DNA from: Emiliania huxleyi CCMP1516
Taxonomy: Eukaryota; Haptophyta; Isochrysidales; Noelaerhabdaceae
Assembly (NCBI RefSeq): GCF_000372725.1
Contig: NW_005199770.1
Location: 2,232,666 to 2,296,665, forward strand
Length of the DNA: 64,000 bases
Reading direction: 5' to 3'
The notes beneath the pieces are model-generated. The model was given only the letters and a program-made list of their open reading frames with translations, ran no database searches and was not told the DNA's origin. Every line of letters starts with the position of its first letter. Position 1 is the stretch's first letter. Shown piece by piece: positions 17,701-26,898 of this stretch. A program made the position numbers and the translations under genes.

Positions 17701-20554
17701 AGGAGGAAGAGGAGCGTCTTGCCCACGCGGTACTTGTTCTCGTCGACGCCCAGCTGCTTGAGCAGCAGCTCGGTCCGCTTCGTCACCGTCCCCGCGCGCA
17801 GCGCCGAGGGGTCGTCTGCGCAAATCTTGTAGTACTGGTAAAAGTGCTTGAGCGGGCGGCGGACGTTGAGGCCCGCCTTGCGGATCTGCGTCACCTCGAG
17901 CGTGCCCGAGTAGGCGAGCTGCTTGAACATAAAGTCGTTGTCCCAGTCGCCCGCCTGCAGCGTCTGGTTCGGCTTGAGGCAGCGGATGTAGTGGTGCTCC
18001 GTCGCGCGTAGCTTCTCCATCAGCGTCGCCAGCTGCTCCGAGAAGGTCTTGGCGACGGTCTTCTTCTTCATCCCGCCGCCGCCGCGCTTGCCCGGCTTGG
18101 CCTTGCTCTCGGCCGCCTCGAGCTTCTTCTGCGTGTCGGCCCGCGCGAGCTCGCTCAGCCGCTCGAACTGCGAGTGCACCTCGAGCAGCATCAGCACGTC
18201 CGGCGAGAGCTCGTCCTTGTTCTTCTCGACCCACCCCTCGATGGTGTACACCACCTCGCCGGCGTAGTGCGAGAGCACAAAGGTGCGGTCCTGCGGGCGG
18301 CGGGGTTCGGGGGTGGGCTCGAGCGCGGCCGCGGCCGCGGGCGGCGGCACGGAGCGGCGGGTCGCGCGCCGATGACTTTTTCGGCTTGGTGTAGGCCTTG
18401 TACTTTGGCTGCGCGAAGGTGGCGTGCATGTTGTCGAGCACGGTCGAGTCCTTGCCGGAGCCGGTGGCGCAGCCCTCGTCGAGGAGGCCGAGGACGCAGA
18501 TCGGCCGCTTGGCGATGAGGTCGATGATGTGCTGGTTGTCCTCGTACGAGACGAAGTTCCACTCGACCTCCTCCTTGACGTACACCTCCTGCTCGAGCTT
18601 GAAGACGTGCTCGATGAAGAGGTTGTGCAGCGACTCGTTGGTAAAGTTGATGCACAGCTGGGGGAACGAGTTGGTCTTGAAGTTCTCGAACCCAAAGATG
18701 TCGAGCAGCCCGACGCAGTGCGCCGCGTTGTAGACGCTGATGTAGTCGTTGATGACCGAGACGACGCAGTCGAAGACCAGGCAGTAAATGTGCGCGCACA
18801 GCGAGTTGCGCGCCGCTGTCGCGGCGCGCGGCTCGAGCGGCACCTTGTAGGTGGAGAGCTTGCCGCCGCCCATGGTGCGGTACGAGATGGCGTCCATCAG
18901 CTGCTGCGGAGTCACCTGGGGGAGGAGCGAAGGGGTGGGGCTTACAGGGATTGGGGGCGGAGAGGGATGCGCCGGCGGGCGGGTGTAGAGGCGGGGCGAG
19001 CCGCCTGCAGCAGCGCGGCGCAAGCCTCGACTTGCTTGGGGTCCTTGGCCTCGGAGCCCTCCTTGCCGGGCTTGAAGTCGAGGTTGCCCAGCTGCAGCAC
19101 GAAGACGAGCATCTTGTACAGCTCGAGCCGTGCCTCCTCGGTGAAGCCAACCTTGAGCAGCGCCTCGTGCATGTCCTCGAACTCAGCCGCGTCGTTCCAA
19201 GTCGTCACCTCCGCGACGGTGCCCTTCTGGTTGCAGATCTTGTAGTCCTGCCACTTTGTCAGCCCGAGCGACTCGCGCACCGCCGCGGGCGCCTTGGCGA
19301 GCATGTAGAAGACGTGGTAGTTTCGCTCGCCTGGCAGGCGCGTCGAGAGAGGCGTGAGCGGGGGCGGCCTCCGGAGGAGATAGTGCCGGAGAATGGGGGC
19401 TGCGCTCGCCCTCGAGGTGGACGGTGATACGCGGCTTCTCGAGCAGGTAGGCCGACGTGAAGGCGCCTGCAGAGGCGGTGCGGGCCATGAGCTCAGGTCG
19501 AGGCCGTGGCCGGGCTGCGGCATGGGGCTTCGGGCGCCAATGATGACGCCATTCGCCGAAAACTGCACGTCAAAGTGCTTGCCTGACCGCACGGAGGGGA
19601 GGCGTGAGGCGCAGCCTGGCGGCTGAGGCCGCGATCGAGCCGGCGCCACGCACCGAAGCGGGACGAGTTGTTGTTGCGCACCGTCTTGGCGTTGCCGAGC
19701 GCCTCCATGATGGGGTTGGTCTGCATCAGCCGCGACGCAACCTGTGGCGTTCGTGCAAAGCTCGGCCGCGCGTCCGCTCCCGCTGCGGGTGACGCCGCCC
19801 CTGTCCTACGGCGGGGCCTCGGTCTAGACAACTAGCCGCGCGGCGCGCCTCGTCCGAGACTCGCTGGCCCTTCTTGGCAGACACCTGCCGCCGGAGCGCC
19901 AGGCAGGTTGGTAGTGCGGCTTGGGCGGCGGGCCCGTGAGACGAGGTGGCTGTCTGAGGCGCGCGCGCACCTCGCCGATGTACGAGAGGGCAATCTTCAT
20001 CGCCTCGGTCTTGCCGGCGCCCGACTCGCCCGAGATGAGAATCGACTGTGACTTTTCGTTCCGCACCATCTCGTTGTAGGCGTGGTCCACCAGCGCCTGC
20101 AGCCACGCGGCGGGGCTGGGTCACGGGCCGGTTCCGAGGCAGCCATGCGCGCCCCATCGCGCAGCGGCGCTGCTGGATGCCGAGCCCTCGACGGGTGTGT
20201 GCGCCAGATTTGCAGCGGGTTCCGCCGCTCTGACCCCGTCTATGGCGCACGTGCATAGATGTGCGGAGGCAGCGCCGTGCGAGAGCCGCCCTTGTACTTG
20301 TTGCGGATGGCCTTGCCGGTGTTGCCGACGTTCTTGAAGGGGTTGACGGAGACGACGATGTCACCCACATAGGTGTACACCACCTCGTACTTGTACCGCC
20401 GAGCCAGGTTCTCGAGCAGAGAGTCCTTGGTGAGTGTCGGAAGCGCAATCATGTCGTTGTAGCCGTAGCCATGGTTGCGCTTGAGGAAAGTGTCGGCGTT
20501 GCCTTCTCCATTCCGGCCGAGGGAGCACGGCTCCCAGTCCGGCGGCGCCGACAT
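14736..20554 (-). CDS. Unconventional myosin with two PH domains and a FERM-like tail, 14 exons
   Basis: Actin-based motor of 1488 residues. Exons (minus): 20554-20255, 20096-19971, 19741-19654, 19582-19538, 19466-19410, 19330-19005, 18915-18370, 18290-17194, 17120-17063, 17001-15808, 15727-15551, 15403-15254, 15146-14983, 14874-14736; all join in phase. Motor: [11 protein letters not shown]-loop GESGAGKT (residues 123-130), NNNSSRFG (switch I), [14 protein letters not shown] (switch II/relay), HYIRCLKPN, converter to about 708. A short neck (about 709-770) holds one or two degenerate IQ motifs. Tail: PH domain split over exons 8-10 (about 841-955), second PH (about 984-1102, [21 protein letters not shown]), then a FERM-like region (about 1115-1488). 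PH and FERM point to membrane cargo. No MyTH4 domain is visible before the FERM, unlike myosins VII, X and XV. Eight of 13 introns are GC-AG. Confidence 0.95.
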
Positions 20555-20935
20555 GGAGAGCGCCTTGCAGCCAAAGGCGAGCAGGACGGACGATAAAAAC
20601 AAAAAAAGCTACCTTTCATAACGCGATTCGGCTCTACTATTACAGCGAAAGCCCCCAATCACGACTCACAGTGATTTGGGCATCGGCAGCTTTGGCCCTG
20701 GCCCCAGCCGATGCTGGGGCCCTGTCCCGTCAGCCGAGGGTAGAGCCCGCGTCATGTGTCGGGGAGGCCTTGCGGAGAGACCACAGCGAGTTTCTCTTCT
20801 TCAAGTACCATGCCGCAACGGAGCTACGGAGGAGAAGTTGCCTGGGATTGGGGACAACCTGGGGCTTGCAGCTGCTGTGTGCGTGTGGTGCGGGCTTTCG
20901 CCGCGGCGCTCTCTGGTTGGACAATCTGTGCACAC
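20555..20935. other. Upstream region of the myosin gene
   Basis: No gene seen. An AT-rich patch with runs of A (20590-20612) lies 40-60 bp upstream of the myosin start and may be its core promoter or leader. A GC-rich inverted segment (TTGGCCCTGGCCCCAGC, about 20691) follows. Confidence 0.4.
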
Positions 20936-21382
20936 TCATAGCACCGCGGTGACCTGTATCTCCACGAGCATGGCTGGCTTGGCCAGCGCAGCCTCGACCG
21001 TCGCCCGCGTGGGCTTATCATCATCTCCGACCCACTCGTTCCACGCTGCATTCATGCCAGCAAAGTCGCGACCTATGTCCTTGAGCCAGACCTGCGCCTG
21101 CACCACCCGAGAGTTGTCGGTGCCGGCGCGGCTCAGCCGCTCGTCGATCACGCGCAGTACCCTGCGCGTCTGCTGCTCCACGCTGTCGCTCTCTCTGATG
21201 GGATCGCCGTCTGCCTGCGCCGTCACGCCGGAGAGGTACACCACGTCGCCGGCTACCACAGCGTGCGCAAACGGGAGCTTGGCGCTGACGCCGATGCGTG
21301 TGAGCGGCTGCGATCGCTTGAGCCGCGCAAGCAGCAAGGCGGCGAGCACCCAGCCAGCAGTGGCGAGGGCGTTTTGCCACAT
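20936..21382 (-). CDS. RidA/YjgF/UK114 family protein with N-terminal hydrophobic leader
   Basis: 148 residues, single exon. The RidA core is clear: ISA-like start LPFAHAVVAGDVVYLSG, QTRRVLRVIDERL, VVQAQVWLKDI, DFAGMNAAWNEW, PTRATVEAALAKPAMLVEI. RidA family enzymes deaminate reactive enamine/imine intermediates made by PLP enzymes and bind at trimer interfaces. The first 20 residues (NALATAGWVLAALLLARL) form a hydrophobic leader or anchor, which cytosolic RidA lacks, so it is probably in an organelle or membrane-attached. The ATG at 21382 lies within 20 bp of an ATATATAT run that may be a TATA-like element. Confidence 0.9.
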   Translation of the reverse strand: MWQNALATAGWVLAALLLARLKRSQPLTRIGVSAKLPFAHAVVAGDVVYLSGVTAQADGDPIRESDSVEQQTRRVLRVIDERLSRAGTDNSRVVQAQVWLKDIGRDFAGMNAAWNEWVGDDDKPTRATVEAALAKPAMLVEIQVTAVL

Positions 21383-21397
21383 ATATATATATTATAT
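21383..21397 (-). promoter_or_regulatory. AT repeat just upstream of the RidA-like start
   Basis: ATATATATATTATAT-type run directly adjoining the start codon. It could be a TATA-like promoter element, though it is very close to the start. Confidence 0.35.
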
Positions 21398-21435
21398 CGT
21401 CGGTTGCGGCTGTTGACCGAAAAGAATTCGTGAGC

Positions 21436-21484
21436 GCCTCGCACGACACTGGGCACGGGACTGGCGCGCACTGGCACTAACACA
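21436..21484 (+). repeat. Dispersed repeat family A, copy 1
   Basis: Carries the family core GGGCACGGGACTGGCGCGC followed by ACTGGCACTAACACAG. A second copy follows within 30 bp. Confidence 0.9.
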
Positions 21485-21507
21485 GCGAAAGAATTTCATA
21501 AGGAAAC

Positions 21508-21630
21508 TCCCTCGCACGACACTAGGCACGGGACTGGCGCGCACTGGCACTAACACAGGTTCAGGTACACCACGCACCACGGGAGCCGCCTAAGCGACTC
21601 CTGCGAGGACGGCGAGGCACTTAGCTCCGT
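21508..21630 (+). repeat. Dispersed repeat family A, long copy 2 (left arm of inverted pair)
   Basis: Core GGCACGGGACTGGCGCGC followed by GGTACACCACG, CGGGAGCCGCCTAAGCGAC and GAGGCACTTAGCTCCGT. It pairs with 22632-22735 as a large inverted repeat. Confidence 0.9.
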
Positions 21631-21639
21631 GCACTCGAC

Positions 21640-22260
21640 CGCCCTCGCCGCAGGCAAGCTCATTCACAATCTGCTCTGCGATGCGATGGCCGTGTGAAGA
21701 ACGACTGAGATACGCTGCTCTGCAGCCCCAGCCAGCTCTTGGTGGTCCAAGTCGCCTCATCGAGGTACTGGGCCCGCGTCAGCTTGTTCTGCAGCACGTC
21801 CGCCGCCTTCCAGGGGATCTCGCCGACCCCCTTCCCGAACCCGCCGAACGACTCGAACAGCAGCAGCTGCACGTCGACGTCCTTGTCCTCCCTGGCGTAG
21901 CGATACTCGCCGCCATAGGACGGTATGCGGCGGTCGCCGCCCACCACCCTCTCCCCCCAATATGCCAGCGACCCGTCCCCTGCCCCCTCTCGCCCTTGCT
22001 CTTCCTCTCCCCCTCCATGCCCTCGCCCCCGTACCCCTCACACTCCTCTGTCCCCCCCTCTCCCTCCCGCCCTCCCTCTCCCTCCTCGCAGCAGGGCCCA
22101 TGCCCCACGACCATGTTCCGGTAGAACGCCTTGCCGAAAGCGACAACAGCACCCTTCCGACCATGCTCCCCGCTGCTGCTGAGGGGGCAGACGACCTTGA
22201 CATCGCCAGAATAGCGCCTGCCGCCCCTGCCAATGTTGCACGCGTCCACACGTCGGGTTG
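21640..22260 (-). pseudogene. Unrecognised two-part coding-like segment between inverted repeats
   Basis: I do not recognise this protein. Minus strand has one coding-like block (KGAVVAFGKAFYRNMVVG, about 22100-22170), a purine-rich probable intron (about 21945-22085), then a second block (YGGEYRYAREDKDVDVQLLL and WTTKSWLGLQ, about 21690-21935). The second block changes frame near 21700, so it looks decayed or differently spliced. It lies between the inverted arms of repeat family A and may be cargo of that element. Confidence 0.35.
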
Positions 22261-22269
22261 TTTGTTGTA

Positions 22270-22630
22270 ACTATGACCGAGGTTGGCTGTATCCGATACA
22301 ACTGTAGGTTGGTGATGTACCTAGGTACCGGGTTCCCCGGCTCCTACCCGGATAGGTAGGGGGTCTGTTGACACTGACTCGCGCCAAAACGCCCTACCTA
22401 CCTACCTATCCCCAGAAGCGAAAAAAGATGAAAAGGCGAAAATAGGGGGTCCCTACCTATTGCAGGGCCCTTTTGGGCCAAACAAGACCAACCTTGAGCA
22501 CTTGAGCACTGGATAGGGTCGATTCCGCATGGTACGGGACCCCAGACCAACCTACCTACCTATCTGGGTGGGAGGGAGGGGCCAGCCAGTGGCAACAAAC
22601 ACACACCCTACCTATCCACGGACGGACGGA
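22270..22630. repeat. CCTA-rich tract with palindromic segments
   Basis: Dense CTACCTACCTATC and complementary GGTAGG motifs, with a foldback around CTAGGTACCGGGTTCCCCGG. No coding signal. A short sequence from 22494 recurs at 56866. Confidence 0.8.
22494..22546 (+). repeat. Dispersed repeat family E, copy 1
   Basis: GAGCACTTGAGCACTGGAT, then GGGTCGATTCCGCATGG and TACGGGACCCC; nearly identical to 56866-56918. The GGTCGATTCC core resembles a tRNA B-box, so a tRNA-derived short element is possible. Confidence 0.8.
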
Positions 22631-22631
22631 C

Positions 22632-22735
22632 GGAGCTAAGTGCCTCGCCGTCCTCGCGGGAGTCGCTTAGGCGGCTCCCGTGGTGTACCTGTGTTAGTGC
22701 CAGTGCGCGCCAGTCCCGTGCCCAGTGTCCTGCGA
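22632..22735 (-). repeat. Dispersed repeat family A, long copy 3 (right arm of inverted pair)
   Basis: Reverse complement of 21508-21630 with few changes, beginning ACGGAGCTAAGTGCCTCGCC. Confidence 0.9.
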
Positions 22736-22739
22736 AACG

Positions 22740-23409
22740 GTAAAATTCTTCTCGCCGTCCCTTGTAAAATGAACTCGGGGGCACGGGACGCGGCACAATC
22801 GGTAAAATTCTCCGTGCATTGGAGATCGATGGCACCAGCGAACAGGCCACAGCCCACATGCGGACGAGTCGGTCTATTTGCCGTCTGGTGCTCACCAACG
22901 GCTCCGGCAGTAGAAGAAAGCGGAGCGGAGACACCCTCCCCCCCTCGGAGGGCCGGACTGAGGCGTCGAGGGCCCCACTCTTTCCTTCGCATAGCGGCCA
23001 CTCTTCGGATCGCTGGTCGAGCGACCCGGGGGATGCCCCGCGCGCCTGACCCAGGCGCGGAAACGAATCTGCGAGGCGTGGCCGCTCATGCGGCCCGATG
23101 GGGAGGAGGGGAAGACGTAGGGCGTGCTTGCGCGCCTTTCCGAGGCCCCTCCAACCCACCCGCGCTAGGTCTCGGGGGACGAAGGGGTCACACCCGACGA
23201 CCTCGGGAACTAGCCGGGGCAGTCGGAGAAGGGGCAACTCCGTGCACTGACGGTCGGCCGTCAGAAAACACGCCTCCGTGGCTCGGGTTACACCAATCCT
23301 CGCTACCCAACGCGGCCAAAGGATATCCACCTCGAGAACCTCGAGAACGCGTCCTCCTGTTCGCTCAAGGAGGACGCACGACCGACGGTATCGAGCGCAT
23401 CTAGACTCA
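22740..23409. other. Region upstream of the Ala-rich gene, no gene recognised
   Basis: GC-rich DNA with a long open frame on the minus strand that reads as Arg/Pro-rich and has no recognisable domain. I treat it as non-coding, possibly promoter and leader of the 23410 gene. Confidence 0.4.
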
Positions 23410-24573
23410 ATGGCTATGTTGAACTCACTCCCCACGAAGGAGCGCCTCGGCAGCATCTACGAGAGCATGCCCACCAAGGAGCAGCTCATCGCCGCCTACA
23501 CCGACGGCGAACTCCGCGCCGACCTCGTCCAGAGCACGCTCTCGGCAGCGGGCGCCGACGCCTTCCTCTCCGAGTCTCAGCGCTCGGCGCTCACTGGCCT
23601 GGTCTCTTACGGTGAGACGGCTGACCTGATCAAGGAGGCTGCGCTCTACTACCCAACCCTATCCGAGAAGTACCACGACTATGCGCCGCTCGTCGCAGAC
23701 GCCAAGGAGGCCGTGGCCGCGCGGGTGGTGCTTGCCCGCAGCGCCGAGGGGCGCTCGGAGCTGATCGCTGAGGGAAAGGACCTCGCGACCGAGAAGCTCA
23801 TCGCGCCCGTCAAGGAGATGGCGGCGGAGAAGATCTTCGCGCCCGCCAAGGCCCGCGCCGCGCCGTTCCTGACCAAGGTGGCCGACAAGAAGGCGTCACT
23901 CGTCGAGAAGAAGGAGGCGATTCTCGCCGACAAGCGGCTGTGCCGCGCTCTTGAGGCGCTCCAGGAGGCGCGCGAGCATCCGACCGAGACAGCGGCTGCG
24001 CTCAAGGCGACCGCCATCTCCCTGCTTCAGTACGACAAGGTGGCCGAGTACCGCGAGTACATCCAGTCCGACGCGTTTGCCGAGGACACGCGCCAGCTCG
24101 TCACCGAGAGCCTGCCCGCGCTTGCCAAGGACGCGGCCGAGCAGGGCCTTGAGAAGGTGCGCGTCAAGGCCACGGCACTCTCCTCCGACCTCCAGTCCTC
24201 GGTCGAGCTCCTCATCTCCTCGCTCTCGCAACCCTCGGGTTTCGAGACGCCCTCGGCGCCCGACCTCTCCACGACCATCGAGCGCGCGCTCTCGCTGGCC
24301 GTGCAGGCGCGCTCCCTCCTCTCCGACGTCACCCTCGGCGCGGCACGCCTCTCCAAGAACACCGCGTCGTCGCGGGCGGCTCTCGAAAAGCTCGCCGCCC
24401 TCATCGCTCCTCCGGCCAACCCCGAAGCTGTGACCGCCATGACCGAGACGGCCGAGGCGACCCTCGCAACCACCAACGAGACGGACACCAACGAGACGGA
24501 CACCAACGAGACGGACACCGACTCGCTGGTCACCGTCGACGCGGGGGCGGGCCACACCGATGTCATCTCGTGA
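23410..24573 (+). CDS. Alanine-rich helical protein, function unknown (lipid-droplet-coat-like?)
   Basis: 387 residues, single exon, almost all predicted helix. The body is a run of amphipathic repeats rich in Ala, Lys and Glu (GKDLATEKLIAPVKEMAAEK, FLTKVADKKASLVEKKEA) with a YYPTLSEKYHDYAPLV motif near residue 82. The C-terminus has a Thr/Asn/Glu repeat (NETDT three times, a 15-bp tandem at about 24475-24520). Long amphipathic helices of this kind coat lipid droplets or act as stress proteins in perilipin-like, SRPP-like and LEA-like families; that comparison is by appearance only. No membrane segment or signal peptide. Confidence 0.6.
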   Translation: MAMLNSLPTKERLGSIYESMPTKEQLIAAYTDGELRADLVQSTLSAAGADAFLSESQRSALTGLVSYGETADLIKEAALYYPTLSEKYHDYAPLVADAKEAVAARVVLARSAEGRSELIAEGKDLATEKLIAPVKEMAAEKIFAPAKARAAPFLTKVADKKASLVEKKEAILADKRLCRALEALQEAREHPTETAAALKATAISLLQYDKVAEYREYIQSDAFAEDTRQLVTESLPALAKDAAEQGLEKVRVKATALSSDLQSSVELLISSLSQPSGFETPSAPDLSTTIERALSLAVQARSLLSDVTLGAARLSKNTASSRAALEKLAALIAPPANPEAVTAMTETAEATLATTNETDTNETDTNETDTDSLVTVDAGAGHTDVIS

Positions 24574-25254
24574 CGCTAGACCAGAGTGGGTGGCAGTGGC
24601 CGGAGCGCGAAATCCGAAAAGGCCTCCCACCGGCACGCCAAGTAACACGGGCTGTGATTTTGTGATTGTGTCTGAATACCGAAAAAAGTGCAAAGATCTC
24701 TCTTCGAGCACAGGGAGGATCGTCGGGAGTCTGTCCGACAGTTTGGTCAACCTGCACATCCGACGCGCAGAGGGGGGCCACAGGGCGAGACGAGAGCGGA
24801 GAGGGAAGGTGCTGGTGCCAGTGGTGGAGCAGGACGGTTGCGGAGATCACGGATCAGCAGGGCCAGGGGAGGATGTGTACGAAGAGATTAAGAGCAGCAG
24901 GGACCCGAGGGACCATGTGGAAGACGGCTAGTGCTAGTCCCCCCGATCGGGAGGACGACCCCGGCTAGTCGCCGACCACAGGCCGACCACCACCGTCCAC
25001 CCGCACCCCCACAAATAAGTCGCGTTACTTTGACAAAGAACCCTGCACAAAGATCGCACGGGCGGGGACCTGTTGCTGTTCCTTTTTACCCATCTCACAG
25101 TAGAGGGTTTTATTTATTTACACCCGAGAGGGACCGTGCCAGTGCGCGCGCGCGCCGATTCTCTCGGGGGGTGCGCGGGTGCCCAGTGTGTCGTATCCCT
25201 GGTCTGGCCGAAACTTTTCGCGGTATCCGCGGCGGGATATGCATATGGTGGGAT

Positions 25255-25352
25255 ATGGCGGGATATGACGGGGGGATACGGGGAGATACTTGGAGATGCG
25301 AGGAGATACGGGGAGATACGGGGAGATCGATAGAGGGAGATAGAGGGAGACA
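25255..25352 (+). repeat. GGGAGATACG-type imperfect tandem repeat
   Basis: Degenerate 10-11 bp units of ATACGGGGAG type. It resembles the GAGATA-rich introns of the GH3 gene and the tracts at 60168 and 60720. Confidence 0.85.
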
Positions 25353-25658
25353 TCGCAATTTGATCCGATCGGCGAATCCGCTACTGGTATATGATTTCGG
25401 CCGGTCGTAGTCGATCGAGCGCGTCGGAGAGGTGTTGGCAAACCCCGCAAAGTGACCCGTTTTTACCCACCCACGCCCGTGCGCGCGTATCTTAGCTAAG
25501 GTACACGGCCACACGCGCTGGCGCGCACGGCAACCGGGACTTACACGCGCGACACGAGGGACTGCGTATCCTCGCCTGCCTCGGGGGAGAATAGCCGCCC
25601 TCACCCGCTGCCGCGCATCGAGCTCGGCGGGGCCTGATACGTGTCATTCTGTGCCGGC

Positions 25659-25752
25659 GCGTATCTTAGCCAAGATACGCGGCCACACGTGCAGACGCGT
25701 ATAGCGGTACTCGCGCCCACACTTGCAGCCGCCTATCTTGGCCAACATAGGC
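25659..25752. repeat. Two 22-bp palindromes (third relative at 25487)
   Basis: GCGTATCTT..AAGATACGC (25659-25680) and GCCTATCTTGG/CCAACATAGGC (25731-25752). A related palindrome GTATCTTAGCTAAGGTAC lies at 25487-25504. The first two copies are followed by GGCCACACG-like sequence. Confidence 0.8.
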
Positions 25753-25764
25753 GGGCGTGAGCGC

Positions 25765-26898
25765 GTGAAACGGCCCGTCGGCGACACCCAAAACAGCATC
25801 ACCCATCCCAATGTGTTTGAACAAGCTGCCGAGACGAACAACCAGTGCCGCGCAGTCAGACCCTGGGGGGCCAGGGTCCCCAGGATAGGCGCCAAGCACG
25901 TTGAGCACGTCGCGAAAGTTGAGTCCAACCGCTAGCACCTGGAGCTCTACCTGCAGGTTTCCCAGGGTCGGGCTCTCTTCCTGGGGCACGATGCGGAGGT
26001 TGCTGACCGCGCCGCGAGCGTCAAAGTGCAACCTGATTGGGCCACCGGTCGACAGGGCGGCTTTTACAAGACGAGGGATACGAATCACCTCGCCGTCCAG
26101 CACAGTTTCGAGCTCCAACTGCTCGCAAAGAAGCCGAACTCGGGAGGCAAGTAGCAACGCCTGCTCTGATGAGAGACAGGCAGCACGAAGGTCGAGGCAA
26201 GAAAGCAAGGCCGCCGGCTGCTCTGAATGGACGGTGCGCAATAGACCCAGCAGCCCGCCATGGGCGGGTCGTGCAGCGCCGCGGGTCGTCGCGTTCTGAG
26301 TTCCAGCCGTGAGGATCATAGCTGGCAGGGGCGACGCTTGGAGTTGTTGCTTGACGACCGTCAAGGAGACATCGACAAGGCCCAAAACACACATCCCCCA
26401 AGCAGCGCCAGCGAGTGGGAGAGAAAGGGTGAGGTTGTTTAGCACGTGGGACGCTGAGCCAGATCCGCGCTTGTACTTTCCCGTGACCCCGCGCGCTCCC
26501 AATACGAGAGATGGCAAGCGCAAGCTCTCGGGAGTATCGCGTCCGAGAGTTGGCCACTGTTGCACCTCCCACTGCGTTGCGTACAGGTGCTGCTCGCGCG
26601 AGGGCACGGGTGCTGCCGATGCCTTGAGCGTGCGGCTCTCGAAGGCGCGCAAGCGTACCATTGGGGCCCGATTGCAGAGTCCGACGAGCCACACGCCAGC
26701 CAAGTTGGTGCCCTCGCGCTCGACGATCGAGCACATCTGGCCCCATGCAGACAACAAAGAGGCCTCTCCGACCATAAACGGCAACTGTGTCGCACCAGGC
26801 TTCGAGTCGGCTAACAGCCCGGACGCGCCATCGACAGCTCTGAACTGCGCCTCACCACTGACCGGGAAGGCCGCCAAGTGGGCCAGCACAGGTCGCAC
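25765..26898 (-). pseudogene. Type I polyketide synthase remnant (linker, inactive-half KR and ER start)
   Basis: A partial module, read as a fossil. In order on the minus strand: end of a dehydratase/linker region (MVRLRAFESRTLKA, HLYATQWEVQ), the structural half of a ketoreductase (GGLLGLLRTVHSEQP, CLDLRAACLSSEQALL) and the start of an enoylreductase (VLAVGLNFRDVLNVLGAYPG, SDCAALVVRLG, GDAVLGVADG). Ketosynthase and acyltransferase domains are absent from the window. The enoylreductase part stops where the palindrome-rich tract begins. Type I PKSs build polyketides and are common in haptophytes and dinoflagellates; product unknown. Confidence 0.75.

Larger units (their letters stand above)
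24574..25764. other. Intergenic region with GAGATA repeats and palindromes
   Basis: No gene recognised. It contains the GGGAGATAC-type tandem tract (25255-25352) and three related palindromes (25487-25504, 25659-25680, 25731-25752) that run up to the edge of the polyketide synthase remnant. Confidence 0.6.

Noticed and set aside
21660-22249. Calling the segment between the inverted arms a transposase
   Set aside because: No DDE, tyrosine recombinase or HUH motif could be seen; left as unrecognised.
22494-22546. A tRNA gene
   Set aside because: Only a B-box-like core is visible; no cloverleaf, acceptor stem or A-box could be drawn.
22608-23456. A 282-residue minus-strand frame upstream of the Ala-rich gene
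   Set aside because: Arg/Pro-rich, no recognisable domain, and it crosses repeat family A and the start of a better supported gene.
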